Shown: positions 1 to 13,955, counted from the first letter of the stretch. The stretch: 64,000 bases of DNA from Parascedosporium putredinis (GCA_949357655.1 CASHTG010000001.1:434001-498000), one strand, 5' to 3'. Numbers and translations are program-made. Notes: generated by a model not told the origin, from the sequence alone.

Positions 1-1295
1 GCTGCCATGCTCCCCTCTCTCTCTCTCTTCAAGACAGCTCAACACAGGCCGAACACGGAAGGCCAAGCGTCCTCTGCCCCCGAGAAGACGTCAAAGCACC
101 AACCAACCCTTAGCACAAGAGCGCAGGCAAAGCAATCTCGTCGTCGCCAGGCGCTCCTTCGGTGAGCGTTGCCTTTCGGTAGGGATGGAATAGATGGAAT
201 GCTAAAGGGCCGGCTAGGATCAGCTCTACTGTACGCCAAGGGCAATAGTTCGCCGTCAACGTAGGCAGGCGTGACTACGAGCAGCAGTCTCGGCGGCGGC
301 CCTCGCCGCATGCGTACGTCTCGCGTCTCACGTCTTTCACATCACACCCCTCTCCTTCCCCTCCCCGACGAGAATGGGCCGAACGTCCGCTGTGTCGTTT
401 CCCCAAGAGGCTGTTCCGGGAGTGTCCTAAGGTTCCCTGTGGGAGCTTCTATAAACGAGCAAGTGGTATATTTTTAGGCACTTATGGATCTATGTGCATG
501 GCCTCTCTATTTAGGGCCAGCCGACACATCAATATCTGCGAGCGTCATCCTCCGGCGCTTCCTTGTTGCACTCTCGTAGCCCAACACGATCGGGTGGTGG
601 TAGCTTGGCACTGCTGTCTGTGGAGTCTGATAAATGCCTGTTTTTTTGCTCCCCTTTTCAGGGAATCGACCCGTCGCTCTAAGAGAACATGGAAGGAAGG
701 AAATCCAAGGCGGGCGGGATGAATACACACGAGCGAGGGCTTCCCCACACTCTCTCCTGCGGACTTTGCTCACCACCGTGACAGCCGCTCGGGATATCGT
801 CCCTTACGCCCGCTTGATCTTGCCTTTTCCCTCTCCCCCTTTTCCCCCTATTTCTACGCCCTTTTCTACTCCCTTTCCTCCCCACTCTCTAGGCTCTGCA
901 TTGGCCCGCGCTGCAAGCAGTGGTCACAAGATATTGCGCAGTTTGGCGAAAGCAGTGCCAGCACAGGCCCTCCCCTCCCCGCCTCCTCTGATGGTAGGAA
1001 GATAGCCCCGTTCAGGTGAAGAGGTTGGGGCAATGGCCTGTTCCGCAACAAGCGCTATAATAATAATACTGGGTTCTCTCATAATACGATATCAAATAAC
1101 TTGGCGGTAGGAGCGCCGACGCCACTCGTCGCCAATAATCGAGAGACTTGGGGTCGCTAGTAGGCCGAGCAAAGCGCCAGCACTTGTCCTAACCTAGGCG
1201 ATGCTTCAATAAATCCGCCACACGTGAAGCGCCCCCATCGGAAGGGCGAAAGCCCGGGGAAGAGGACGTGGAGGAAACCAGAAGAGGGAACCCAG

Positions 1296-1315
1296 AAAAA
1301 AAAAAAAAAAAAAAA
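1296..1315. repeat. Poly(A) run, 20 bases
   Basis: An uninterrupted run of about 20 A. It is one of several A or T homopolymers of 13-24 bases in the gene-poor part. No flanking target-site duplication was recognised, so it is called a simple repeat and not a retroposon tail. Confidence 0.9.
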
Positions 1316-2230
1316 GAGCTTGCCCATAATACATTGTGGCCCTACGCGGCCCCACGATGCACCTGGGGAGTTGGGAGGGTTGTGGTCGGCTCGGGTCTTT
1401 GCCGGCTTCTCTTTGCGAGCTGTGTCGTCTCACTCATTCATTCTTCAGGTTTTCTACGTTTTTCTTTTTCTTTTCTCTTGCTTTTTTGCTTCCCCTTCCT
1501 CTTCTCTTTTTCCCCCGTTGCCTCTGGTCGGCTTCGCTCTGCGCCCGCCCAAAACGGCCCAGGTTCGAAAATATGGTTCGTTAAAAAAGCAAGGTGCGTC
1601 CGGCCTAGCTTTGCATTGTCGAACGTCGACGTCGATGTCGACGCCGCAAGATGCGCTAGAGAGTTGGGGTAAGCCAGCTCGACGGAAGTAAACGAGCAAA
1701 GGGGGTGCGCGGGGGAGGGAAGGGAAAGAGGGCATGCTTGACGGATCTTGCTCCCCAACGAGAGAGACCGGGCCATCAGCCGAACGACTCCCCTCTGACC
1801 TCAATGTCGAGGGCGGGGGCCGGGCCTGCCCAAGAGGAGGATGGTCTGAAACAGCAAGAGTAGACAGACACCTCCGGACTGAGCCTGGTGCCGACGCAAC
1901 ATTAATGACAGCCAGCATGGGCATGCCCCACGGGAGCGAGGGACGGCCCTCGCTTCCACCAAGGAAGACGATCTCCCCAATTCCGTCCCGCTGGTACGCT
2001 GATCTCCTTTGACGGGGACACTGGGCCTCGTAGCTTCCTTCTCGTTGCATCGTCTTGTTTCCTTTTCTTTTCTTTTGCTTCATTCTTTTTGGACTTGATC
2101 TCCGGGCATCATCCTTGGCGCACCCTTTAGTTCACGCCGCTCATGCCAACAAGCAGAGGAATATAGATGGATGCTCGCCGCTTTTTCTGCACAAGTCTCC
2201 AAGCACGGCATCAGCATGCCCCCTCTTCCT

Positions 2231-2285
2231 CCCCCCCCCCATCCCATCCCATCCCATCCCATCCCATCCCATCCCATCCCATCCC
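2231..2285. repeat. C10 run followed by (ATCCC)9 microsatellite
   Basis: A run of ten C is followed by nine exact tandem copies of ATCCC (2241-2285). The unit differs from the usual fungal telomere repeat (TTAGGG/CCCTAA), so this is an ordinary pentanucleotide microsatellite. Confidence 0.97.
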
Positions 2286-2650
2286 ATCAACCCGAGAAAG
2301 GCAACGATCGAGATGGGAGTTTTTGAAAATCATCGTGACACATCGCTCGAGGAAAATCTTGGCCCCAACTATCTCTCTCTGCATTCCGTCTTCCCTGATC
2401 CTGGCTGGCCCCTCCTCATTTATCCCCGCCCGGATCCGAGGCGAGCGCGCGCTGTCTGCTGAGTCGCCCTTCTCTCTCTCCCGATTGTGAGTTGTGACCA
2501 AAAAAGGCTGCTTCATGTCGTGAATTCCCAGGCTCGTTCTACCCGTTGAGGAAGAGCAGGCCCGGGTGCGACTCCACGTTCATCGCCCACGCCCCCCCAA
2601 GGCCCCAAGATCCCAAAGCCCGAGCCCATGCCGATATGCGCACAACTTCG

Positions 2651-2692
2651 ACCATACCATCACCACCACCACACTACCACGACCACTACCAC
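2651..2692. repeat. ACC/CCA-rich degenerate triplet repeat
   Basis: Imperfect repeats of ACC/CAC/ACT triplets. On the + strand they produce a His/Thr-rich open frame that is a repeat artefact. Confidence 0.8.
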
Positions 2693-3041
2693 ATTCACAT
2701 CCACATATACACGCATCCACGCCTTTGACGCACGCCCCCAGATCTCGTCGAGCCAATTCTCGCAGAAGCAGAGGCACCCACGACCCGCAAACAAGTCTGC
2801 AATTGGGCGGCCGCAGCTCTCTCGCGTTGCTTCCCTCAGTTTCACCACAAAGTCTTTCGCCCGTAAAAGGGAAGTGGGCTATCTGCGGCCCAATACGTGT
2901 TTTGCAGTAAACCCCCTCCCTCTTCTTCCCCGCGCACGAAATCCGAGCATACATCCGCATCTTGGTTGCTCTAGATCCATTGAGCATCAAAAGCCTTTCC
3001 CCAATGGACGGGCCCACGATGCACCTCTCCGTCCCCTTTTC

Positions 3042-3065
3042 TTTTTTTTTTTTTTTTTTTTTTTT
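3042..3065. repeat. Poly(T) run, 24 bases
   Basis: The longest homopolymer of the window, inside a C+T-rich stretch. Its true length may be longer, since homopolymers appear under-called in this assembly. Confidence 0.95.
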
Positions 3066-3940
3066 CTTTCATAACCACTCTTGTCATCCATTCCGTTCCC
3101 CCATCCTTCACCCCACACTCCATCTCCAGCCAGAAACCAGTGAGCATGAGGCTTTCTCCCTCACCCACCCACGCACACGCTCTTTCTCTGTTCTCCCTCT
3201 CTTCCTCAGCTACTTGATCGATGCACACGAGGGGTGCTGGGATATAGCACCACACCCCCTACGCTTAGGGATCCGCGTGGCAACTCTTTGATCGGGGCCT
3301 GATTACCCCATCCCACCCAGAGGGGGCTGAGAAAAGAACAGAAAAAGAATCCAATGAATCAGCAAAGGAAAGAAAAGTAAAAGAAAAAGAGGGGAGGAAG
3401 AAAAGAAAAACCAAAAAGGGCCCTCACACCCTCCAGCGAGCCAAGAGCCAGCTCACGAACATCACGACTCTTAACCACATCCGGACTCGCTTACATGGGG
3501 TTTGCCTCGTGCCTCCCGCCCTAAACTACCCAGTATGATCATTCTTCCAGGACGATTCCTTCCTATTCTTACTTGTACTCCAAAAATCCTCATACGCGGC
3601 AAGCAGATGGACCCATCCAAGCGGCAAGGCAGCGAGCTAGACAGGACGCGGCCGAGCGAACCGCCGTACGGCCCTTCCACCCCTCCCCTCGTAGTCCCTC
3701 CTCCTGCCCTCGCTTTCCTTCCATTCTCCCCCATCTAACCTCTCCGCCGAACCCCGGCTCTGACGTGGCAGCGTCTTTGTGGAGGGCCTGCTAGGCGATG
3801 TGATGATACGGTGCATTGGCTAATGGTGAAATGGTGAGACCACAGGTCAGACGGGACTTGTCCTATATCGCCTCTCTCAAAGGAAGAAGAGAGAACACAA
3901 CAGAGAGTGGCCACGGGAGATAGGACGGGGGTATGAGTAA

Positions 3941-3944
<4 letters not shown>

Positions 3945-3971
<27 letters not shown>
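3945..3971. repeat. (GA)13 microsatellite
   Basis: Uninterrupted GA dinucleotides. They create a Ser/Leu-rich artefact frame on the minus strand. Confidence 0.95.
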
Positions 3972-3975
<4 letters not shown>

Positions 3976-5183
3976 GAAAAGATACTCGAAACAAGACGAG
4001 CTGTACAGGATGAGATGAGGCTTCATCGTACAAGTACTTGCGAATACTCGTGGCTAGCTTGCTCTCTATTTTCATCCTGTTAGCTACCCCCGGTAAAGCA
4101 TCTTCGGGAGCCCCCACGATGCCACGGACTCGCTTCTGTCTTTCATTGCTTTTTCCTCCGCTCTTTTCTTTTTCTCTTACCTTCTTCTTGCCCTGCCCCC
4201 CGCACATCTCAGTGCCTCTCCAACATATGCAAGCCTCTGCGTATCCTTACCCGGGGCGTGTCCAAACTGCCGGATCCTTTAGTAGTATCGCGCTTTCTTC
4301 CAAAACGGCTAGCCTTGTTGGTGCTCGGGCTGTTGCTCGATTTGTCAGCTAGGACGAGGCACTGATTTCAAAGGGCGCGCTTCGTTCACCATCCTGGGGT
4401 GTATCGTGTCGTTTCCAGCACGAAATGTGACCCTCATGATTGATGATCTGATGTGAAAGGGCGTTTGGCCATGTGCTATCTATGAGTGATAAGGCCGGGT
4501 CACTTCTGACCTTGTAGGTCTATTGTAACATCGAGGGCCCAATGCGAGACTCTCTACCTCTCGGCATGATTAGCGAGGCTCGTCGATCTTGCGTCCCGGG
4601 TCTTGTCGGCGAGACTGTGTGTTTGTTAGACTTATTTGGCCTTTTCGATCAAAGCCTGGCTGGTTACTCTTGGAGCTTCTTACATGTAATCTTGGCAGTG
4701 GGAGTACATACACGCCGGACTCTAAGAGTAAGAGAAGTCCGAGTGAGGCCTAGGTCAATCAAAGTAGCAAACTTGAAAATTAGGTGCACACTCCATCTTC
4801 ATCTCTCTTTCATTTTCAATCATGACCATCATTTTATTCTAGTCTGCTCTCCAACCAAAAAAAACCAACACGCAAAAAACAGCGAGCAAAGATTCTATTC
4901 CCCTTCTCCACTGCTCAGGCGTAGGCATCAGTGTATGTTGAGCCTCGATAATCTCGTTGTCCGTCGTCCAACGGGCTCGAACGGGCCGCCGACGGAGATG
5001 TGGGGAGTGGCATCGGCGGGAGGGAGCGGGGTCAGTGGGGGCGGAGTTGGCCGGGATGGCGGCCGCCAGGGCGGTGCCGGGGGTTAGCTAAGACGGAGGG
5101 TAGGTATTGTTCGTGTTGGTCGGGGTTGGTTAATTTACGAGAGGGTTTTAAAAAGGGGAGACGGGAGGCGGTGCACAGTTGCC

Positions 5184-5203
5184 ATGTGTGTGTGCGTGTG
5201 TGT
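5184..5203. repeat. (TG)n short microsatellite with one C interruption
   Basis: TG dinucleotides interrupted once by TGCG. Confidence 0.85.
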
Positions 5204-6960
5204 AATAGATCCATCTATCCATGGATCCATGTGTATGTGTATCTGTGGCACACGTGCGTATAAGTGGACTAAGCTCCTTGGAAGCTCGGGATGAGACAAC
5301 GGCCCATAGCATGAGCAGAAGAACTTGAAACAAGCTGTTTCTTCGCATCAGAGAATCCTCAACTGTTGCCTCGGTACGCTCTTCATAATCTAAGCCATGC
5401 CTATCTCCAGATCCAGATGCCAACGTGTGGGCAATTCTAAAAATAAAAGGAGCCCCGGAGTGATCGATCCACCAAAATCAAAACCGTAGCGCAGCGAGGG
5501 TACACCCCGTGCTACGGACCACCACTAAACCCTCAGCCTCTTCGATATAGCTGCCGGCAAACAGCCTCAACTCCCAGCATTACTTTGTACTTCACCTTCA
5601 TCCGGCTGACCCGCCCGGACCTACCTCCGCCACTCCAAGCCATGCCCCGTCTCGATCCAACTCCTCAAAGTCCCCTTAATGATTTCCTCCTCCCAAGCCA
5701 CATGCGGCGTGTTTACTATATGCGGCTCAAACAAAAACAAGCCCCAGTCAAGATGGGGGAAATGAAACCACAGCAGCTCCGCCACTTCATTTCTCCAACA
5801 CGCAAAACAACCCGCCTCCCGACCACGGCCCGCCAGCCTTCCGGCGCACGCCTTAGCTCGGTCAGCTTAGCCATCACCTATCTTCTAAGCACCTCGTGAC
5901 ACCGGATACCCACCCACTGATGTCTTGGACCAGTTCTTTTTCGCCTTCTTCTTCTTCTTCCTCCCTCCTTGTTTGGCGCGCCCATCGCTTGCGCCAAGGG
6001 CAAGGTGAGATATATGCGCGGCGTGGAACATCTCAGCCCTCAATGCTCATCCTCCCCATATTGTATCTTGGCCCTTTCGTCCTCCACAACCTTGGCACGA
6101 CTGTTGAGCCTTGGGTTACGTTATAAACCCCCAAAAAGGGATCTCTTTGACGTGGGCGGCCGGCCGACCCTAGTATCATGGGGAAGGTTAAGGAAGGAGA
6201 AGCAAGGACGACGAGAAAGGCTATGCTTCAAGGAAACGAACACGAATGACGGGAGCGTAGGAATCGTCGCTTTTTCCTTCCCCCTCTCCTCTCTCTCTCC
6301 ATGATGCGCGTTGGTCCATCGTGCAGGTGACTACAGCAACCAACGCTCCCTCCAAGAACCACTTGCGGTGCTCCTATGTTTTATTCCTGACTCTTGTTTC
6401 TTTCCTCTTTCCCCTTTTATTAGCTTTCCTTGTCTTGGCCCTCTCTTCGTCTCACGATCCATTCTTTCCGCGTCATCTCACACCTCCACAAAGACGGTCA
6501 GCTTCCTCGTCCCTCGCCACGCCATCCCATGCCTCGCCACGGCCCGCCACACTCCAAGCGAACGTGAGAGTACTAGGTAAGCACAAAATGGAACCACATG
6601 GGCTGTTGGGGGGTATGTTGGCAGAAAGGAGGCAGGAACGGACTCCTGCTTCCCAGCATGTGCGTGACTGAGTCGAGAGCCACTGCCAAGGTCTTGTGCC
6701 CCCAGCTCTCACAGTTATCACAATCCGAATGACCATGGAACCTCATGTCGTTATTTCTGTGCTGTGCTGCAAATCTCACCACATTGCGCTGCTCATCCCT
6801 GTTTCCTTCTCCCTCTCTCCCAATTTCAAATCCTAATTCAGCCACGATAAGGGACAAGGAAGACGAAAGAGGGAAAATGTGACCTGTCCCCTCCAAAACG
6901 GGAAACAAGCAAGGAAAAGGCTGAAGAAAGACCTGAAGAAAAAGAAGAGAAGAAGAAGGG

Positions 6961-6980
6961 AAAAAAAAAAAAAAAAAAAA
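6961..6980. repeat. Poly(A) run, 20 bases
   Basis: An A20 run at the end of a GAAGAA-rich purine tract (about 6,900-6,980). Confidence 0.95.
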
Positions 6981-7188
6981 GGGACACCCCCACTGAAATA
7001 TTGCCTCAAACTGCATCATTGATCTCTCACATCTCACCACCCTCTTCTAACGCGCTCTAGCGCTTCGGTGAGGCAGGGTGAGATCGAACCCCCTTCCCGG
7101 CCACTCAAGGGCCGAGGGATCCGTGTTTTCGGCATATCTCCACGTTGTTCATGATTCGAATCTCATGATTCCTCCGGATCCATTCGGT

Positions 7189-7215
7189 CACGCACGCACG
7201 CACGCACGCACGCAC
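7189..7215. repeat. (CACG)n tetranucleotide microsatellite
   Basis: About six to seven tandem CACG/ACGC units without interruption. Confidence 0.95.
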
Positions 7216-9340
7216 AACCCCGACGAGAACCCTCCCCCTTTGTTTTCCATCTCAAATCACCCTCCCCTATTTCTTTTGCTTTTCTGCTATCCTGATTTCA
7301 TTATCACCGTCGCCAACGTGGCAGCGCATGCATTCATTTGATATTTGATACCCATAAGCCCGCGATATTGGCCCCCGACCCATCAGGTTCCACACACGCA
7401 CGCATGAAAACCAAAATCCGGACCCAGTGCAGTCTGGTATCACCGGGTGCATGCGCCTTGCGCCTGCTACCCCCTTTCTCCCCGCGCTTCGAACCCCCTC
7501 CATGCCTCGGTGAAGTGGCCATACCGAAACAAAGGGGGCTGCACACCGATGTCATCCACGCTAAACTATTGACTCGACTGAATCACATTTCACTCTTTTT
7601 CTTCCCTCACCGTGAACCTCCAAGTCCGACTGTCCTAGTGTAGATCCATCCATCTAGTCATTGCAGGTCATCAAAAGGGCCAATACCATAAGGCAGGGGG
7701 AACGAAGGGGACAAAAGCTCCGAGACATAATACAGCCACGCCCTGCCACACCGGGTTTCCTTATCAGGGTGGCCGTTAAACCACCCTCCTCGCCTCGCCT
7801 CAAGGTCCTGCTCTCCATTTCTCACTCCAGCATTCCCATTCCCTCGCTGCCCCCTGTGTGCCTCCCTTCGGTGCCCTGCCGCATCTCTGATGTGCTAATG
7901 GACTCCTGCTGCATCTTTGTGCATCCTTGTGCGTCTTAACCTTCGGTTATCGTGGAATGGCCGCCCTTTGTCAGTGAGTCAAAAATTTGGGAAATGGTGG
8001 GCGGCATCCCGGAAAAGAAGAAAAAGAGAACCTTAAAAGGAAAAAAAGAAGAAGAAAAAGAGAGAGGATGCCGGTACACCCCGCTCGCTTCGGGGCTGCC
8101 CCTCTACTCAACCTCGTAGCCCAGCAGGAGGTTCTCCCCTCCCGGTTCTAACTGATGGCTTTCGATGTTTGCTCAACAGCACTTGAAGTCCCGACAGGTG
8201 CTGCCTTCACCAACGCCACGCCGGGCCGGGGCGAACCGGCCTTTCAGTAGTCCAGTGGCTCAAAATAGGACAGAGCGACAGCCCAGCACGAACAACAAGG
8301 GGTTTCACATCCAAGCCTTCCAGTCAGCCACATTCCACCCTTCCACCCGCCTCTCCTTTCCAGATACTCGAAAAAGGAAAGAAAATAGGTCAGCCCTGAT
8401 AAAAGCGAGAAAGGCGAAATAGACTCGCTTCGATAATAGGTGATTGGCGTATCCACGTATTTCGCGCGCGCGACCTTCGCTTGGCCTCGGCATGTCGTGT
8501 TGTCTCATGCCGTATTGTGTCATCTATAAATGTCCTGTCACACCTAGAGATGAAAGAAAAAGAAAAGAAAAGGGAAAACAGGAAAAAAGGAAAGAACCCA
8601 AAGTAAAACGGCCGCTTTCTTCAAGCCCTCTCTCATTCAAAGTGGGTGTGCGTCTCGCCTCGGTCATGTTTGTCCACGAACCTCTGCCCAGGGAACGACG
8701 AGACGCTTCCCGATCCTCCCCACAGCCTCGCTAGCATCGCGGTATAATACGCCAAAGCCGCAAAACCTGCGGCAACCCACCTGCATATCGTCAGCCATAG
8801 ATAGGGAATCCGCAACAAAAGTCCAAGCAGCGGCGCGGGCGCCCGACAAACGAGAAACACGCATATACTGATGCTCAAGCCGCCGCCCCCGCCCCCTTAC
8901 CACGATTGCAAGGGAAAAGAAAAAGAAAAAAGAGGGCTGCAACTCCAAGCAAGGAAAGCCATGCATGGAGTGCAAGGCCCCTTTCCGTCCTACAGTCTCT
9001 GCCCCAGTCATGGCAGAGTGGATGAGAGATGGATGCACGCGCGGCTTTGCTGCAATCACTGTCAAGCAGCCAACGCATGACGTTATCTCAAATCCTCCCA
9101 TGCGTGACTCGTCTCCCATGGTAAGCCGAAGAGATGCTTTGGAATAGGGGCACAAGGAATCCTTCTGCAACGCAGGGCACTAGAGCACACTTTCGATCGT
9201 GAATACGATGCCTCGATGCCTGCCTCTCCATTTACCAAGGTTGTGGATCGGACCAGGGCAAGGCAGAGGGACAAAGGGGAGAGGGGAGCGGGGTTACAAG
9301 GAGGGGAGGGGTTTGTATGCTATCTGATGTACGCTTAATG

Positions 9341-9451
9341 CATGCCGTATGTCGTCTGCCGTATGCCGTATGCCGTCTGCTGTATGCTGTATGTTGGATG
9401 CTGGGTGCTGGGTGCTCAAGGATGCTCGATGCTCGATGCTCGATGCTGTAG
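9341..9451. repeat. Degenerate minisatellite, GTATGCC to GATGCTC units
   Basis: About 110 bases of short tandem units that drift along the array. The left part is built of ATGCCGTATG/CCGTCTG, the middle of GCTGTATG and GCTGGGT, and the right end of three exact CGATGCT copies. The gradual change from one unit to another suggests replication slippage with point mutation. Confidence 0.9.
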
Positions 9452-12400
9452 GTTACCCCCTCTCACAACCCTGGCGTCCCTTACGCCTATCACGTTGGGG
9501 TAACCCCCAGGGCCAAGGACAATCCTCTTTCCCCTTGTCCTCTTCGAGATTCCAATACTCAGAGTAAAATAAAGAAAAGCAATGAAAAAACTCACCAAGA
9601 ACCTCGCGATGGACCGGTTGGTTCGTGGTTGGTTAGATAACCGAGTTGAGGCGTCGTCAGGCTCCGACAGGAACGGAACGGCCAAAAAAGAAAAACCCCC
9701 TTTCGCCCGTGCACCAACCCGCCACCAGCTCTCCACTGGCTGGCAATGCCCTCCGTCTCGTTCTCCAAGCTCTCCCCCGTGTTCTCTCTTTCTCTCTCTT
9801 TGCTCCTTCTTTCTCTCAACACACAACCGCAGCCCAATATTGAGGAACGAAATAAGCAGACGGTTGTGGAACCCGATTTCAGCCCGGACGGCCCCCAAAG
9901 GCCTCCACGGTACCTGGCAAAACCTCCAACAAACACAAAAAGGAGCATGGAGCAAAGCACACTCTCAGGTATGTGGTTACACGTAATGCGGGATTCTCTC
10001 GCAGCTCATGCAGCAGTTTACCAAGCTGGAAATAAAAATCTGGAGTAAGCAGCTCGCCCATGCCAGAAAGAAGCCGCCGTTGCAGGTGGGGTGCAGATCA
10101 ACAGATCAATATGCAGCATGAACCCTCCCATCTCTCTCCTTCCTGAATCCACCTGTGCTTAACAAGCTAAAGGAAATCAGAAGAGAGACGGGAAAGACAA
10201 GGAAGAAAAAAAGAAAGGTGGCTGAACCATAATCAACCGCCGGCATGACGCCTCTCTCTGCTTCGGCTTCACGGGGAGAGCAGGAGTATGAGAGGGCCGG
10301 GAGCCTGTTGGTTGGGTTACGATTCCCCTCCCTCCTCGCCACCTTCTGGTACAACAATATGGTTACTAGACCCACGTGTTGTCCCTTTTCCAATCTTTTT
10401 CTTCCACAGACGATAAGCGTGCCGCTAGTGTCGTGAGAAAGGAGCGCCGCGTTGAGGTCAACAGCTAGGTCAAGGTATCGCGGCCGCTCCCACAGATCGT
10501 GGAGGCCATATGCATGTTCCAGCAGAGGATGGAGGGAGGAGGGCTCACCCTCCCAATATCTCCCTCCCCTCTGCATCACACTCTGCAGCGCAGCAACCAC
10601 TCCCCAGCCATCACCGTAAGGCAACAATCATAAGCGTACTTCGCCGGTTGAACCGGGTGGGTACCGCGCATCGAGGCGAACCTCTAAGGAAAAGAGTGGG
10701 AAAGGGGTGGGTGTTGATAGAATCGAGACCGGAAGCTGGCAAAGTGCTTGAACCCCAGAGATACACTTCGCGACCGCACCACCGAGGGCTCGACATGCTC
10801 ACTTGCTTTCCCCAAAATCGGTAAGGGTGGGGGCAAGGACAAGGGACGGAGTATGTCTTCGAGGCCACGTTCGTTCCCCAATCGTGGGTCGAGTGTAGGG
10901 CTAGCCTTTTGTCCACGAGGGAGGAGTGGTCGCCAGGCCACACTCCCAAGCCCATTCATTGAGTTGCATTCCCGACTGTAGCAAGCGACAAATCAAATGC
11001 CCTTCTTCTGCGTCTGCTCTTTCTTTTGCCTCTCCTGTCCAAGAAGCGAATGGTTCCGGTGTGCACAAGCGATGATGGCAAACAGGTTGCAGAGGAAAAA
11101 GAGGGAGTGGGTGTCCGTCGGAAGAAGACACGTAAGATATCAGAAAGCGCAGACACGCGAGACCACAACCTCACTCAGTCATTAGCAAGTGATTGGGACA
11201 GGGAATCACGGTGACCTGAACGCTTCATCCTCTTTTGTGGCGATGATGGTGGTGTGTTAGGTCCCCATCTCGGTGCTAACCGTACCTGTGGCTTACTGTT
11301 CAAGCAAACTCGCCGGTGGAAAGGGAGACAGATATAGAGAAACGAGTATGACGGGGAGGGCGGAGTGGGTTAGGAAACTCCATAGATATCACGGCTTTCA
11401 CGCAGTGCATGGTTTAGACTTGTCCTATACGTCTATCAGAATCAATACAAAGCAAACCCGGCAGAGCTTTAGGGGTGGGGGCCACATGGACTCACTATCT
11501 CACTATCATTGTTGACCGCTGGCCAACGCCAACCGGGCTCGGCACGTTCCACAACACGCTGGCCTCGAATAGTTTGCTCACCTAACCCGGAATTGACAAT
11601 ACCCTGTGATTTATGTGTCGATGACACAAACGAATTCAAATACCCACCTCCTACGAACAAGTCCTTTGTCCGCGGGCCACTTGAGAAACCACCCGATACC
11701 CACCCACTAGAAAAGGTGTAGGACAACGGATCACAGATCAGAAACATTAAACAAACCATAATGTGCAGCCGGAAACTCACTCAGCTGTATGGACCCTTTG
11801 GCCCGGCCCAGCCACGAGAGTTTGCCCACCATCCAGCTGCAGCCACTCCTCGCTCTCCACCTTTACTTCAGAGCTCGCCATCAGAAAAGACCGGCGGAAG
11901 GCGCCCCAAAATTCCCGACCCGGGTGGGTTATGCATGGCCCTCATGATATCCTGTAGGCCAGGGCTCACCCCCATCGCTGGAAGCGAGGGGACCTGGGGG
12001 TGCCGCAAAATGGGAAACTGGGCTTTTCGCCTTGCCCGGGGACCAAAGCCGCATCATCTCTCCCACCCGCCCCCGCCTTTTCTTTCCGTCCCGAGATCTC
12101 TCCCCCAGCCTCGCAACTTGACGCTCTTCCTCATTGAACTGAGCCAGCTGCCGCTTCATCTCCCCTCCTCCTTCTATAATCCTTCACCCCCACAGCACTG
12201 CACCTATTGCATCCCCAGCCGCGACGCCAAGGTTCGCTTCGTTTATCCAGCGTCGCGCAAAGGTTCCGCTTGCCATAACGTAAGTTTGCCGCTCATCGAG
12301 AAAAAAAGTCCCAAAAGGAAGCGGGACAAAAAGTCTGGTAAGCAAAACCCAAAACACCCTGCAGTTGCACCGACAGAGCCAAGACCTATGACGCCTGGCA

Positions 12401-13955
12401 AAGCGAAGCCGAATTCCCGGCGGGAATATTGAAGTCCCAGTGAGACACGCGCATCATAGCGAGAAAGACAGAGGTACTATATCGCTAAGCGAGTTGGGTG
12501 GGTGAGGCGGGATAGAAGCATAATTCTTTTTTTCTTGCCCATATTTTCCTCATTTTCGTTTGCTTGCTAGAAAGAGATATCTTTAGCCAGAGCCGTGAAA
12601 GCAAAGGGGCCCGAGATCCCACGAAACGGAACAATACAGCGGTACTATATGTGCTGCAGGCAACGTAAGAGTAGTTGATTGGGGGAGGGTGTCTCCCAAC
12701 AAGGCGCAAGAACGAGGCAGATGGAGTCAGCTTGTTCGAGGCTCAAGATCCGGAGATCGCGTCCTTCTTGCCTTCCACGTGGTTGCCTATCGCTCCCTGT
12801 TCCTCCTCGTCCTTGACTTCTGGAAGAAAGGCCCGATACTGCATCTACCTGATACTATCGTAAGCCATCCTGCTAGAGGCGAGTGGAGACGCTCAGGGCC
12901 AACCCTCTCTCAGGCCAAGAGTGATATGCAGCGTAGCAGGATCCGACGGATCTTTTGGCGGGGAGAGGGGAGCTGCGGCGTCGTACAATGTTAGCACCAG
13001 GATCAAAATAGAATGCTATGGGCCAACCGTCTCGCGCATAATAAGTCGAAGTGGGCTGTTTTTTTTTTTTTTCTTGTTTCCCCTCGACTTTTGGGGGTCA
13101 CTGCCGCTGATGATGTCGCGATATTTCGCATGTTGAGACGCAAAAAGTGGGCTTAGACGTTCCTACAGAAGGCAGCGCCGTCACGAAGCCACGGAGTGAG
13201 ATGCGCAATCTTCGTCCACCATAGGGGTACATGCGAAGAATCCCTTGTTTATAAAGGGGATGCAACATTTCCAGCATCATCCATCCATTAGCCGGGCTAG
13301 GTTTCCTGGCTTTCGCGAATCAGCACTCCCAGAGGCTTTGCTTCCGAGATACCGTGGTGGCCGTGTTGACCAAGATTGCCCAATGGCAGGGCTATCGAGG
13401 CAGCAGATGGGTCGGCCAAAACGTGCAATTGAACCATCTTGAATATACCCTTGTGGCGCGGGGAGGGGTGCGCTTTCAATCAAAATCAAAGGGCAGCACT
13501 GTGCCCGTTGGCTCTTTAGGGCCAGCCAGGATCATGGAATGATCAATCAATAGATTTGATGGGGGCACAGGTGTTTGAAATAGGGGGCAAGGCGCTGATG
13601 GAGTTGAGCCCGTTCAACACCAGACAATTGAGGGTCTGGCTGCACTTGGTATTATTGTAGTGGTTTGTTTCCCTTTGTAGTTCCTCTCCCTTCCCTTCCT
13701 CAGGGGCGCAGGAAGGGACTAGGAGGGATTCTTTCCTTCCTCTTTTGGACTGTTAGAAGGATTCTAGAAAGAGCGTGAGTGACACTAATCAGACGCTCTG
13801 CCCCAAACTGCATGTTCACGGACATCTCGGCTCTTCGAGGAAGGGAGGGCCCTGTCAGACGCATAAAATCCGCGTAATTCTCAAAGTGGGAAGGGTGGTG
13901 GCCCCGCTCTCAGACCTGGCTTGCTCGCCCCCACCCGCCACTTTGGACAGTCATT
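9452..13955. other. Gene-free tract, second part
   Basis: No gene recognised. The longest open frame (11,761-12,432 +, 223 codons) is Pro/Ser/His-rich and has no recognisable domain. A T14 run lies at 13,059-13,072. One possible donor-like GTAAGT near 12,280 follows a short open stretch; without support I do not call an exon. Confidence 0.55.

Larger units (their letters stand above)
1..9340. other. Gene-free tract, first part
   Basis: I recognise no gene here. The open frames on both strands are short, mostly start at GTG or TTG, and give low-complexity Ser/Pro/Arg or Phe/Leu-rich products from C+T-rich or A-rich DNA. The tract holds purine/pyrimidine stretches, A and T homopolymers and microsatellites (listed separately). 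Base composition looks balanced, without the strong A+T bias of heavily RIP-mutated fungal repeats. No transposase, reverse transcriptase, rRNA or tRNA signature was seen. Because other genes in this window are broken by single missing bases, a fragmented weakly conserved gene cannot be excluded. Confidence 0.6.

Noticed and set aside
1454..2083. 209-codon minus open frame
   Set aside because: Lys/Arg/Glu-rich end produced by a C+T tract, no domain and no codon bias.
2231..2285. Internal telomere repeat
   Set aside because: The unit ATCCC does not match TTAGGG/CCCTAA.
11761..12432. 223-codon + open frame
   Set aside because: Low-complexity Pro/Ser/His composition, no domain, and overlapping open frames on the other strand.
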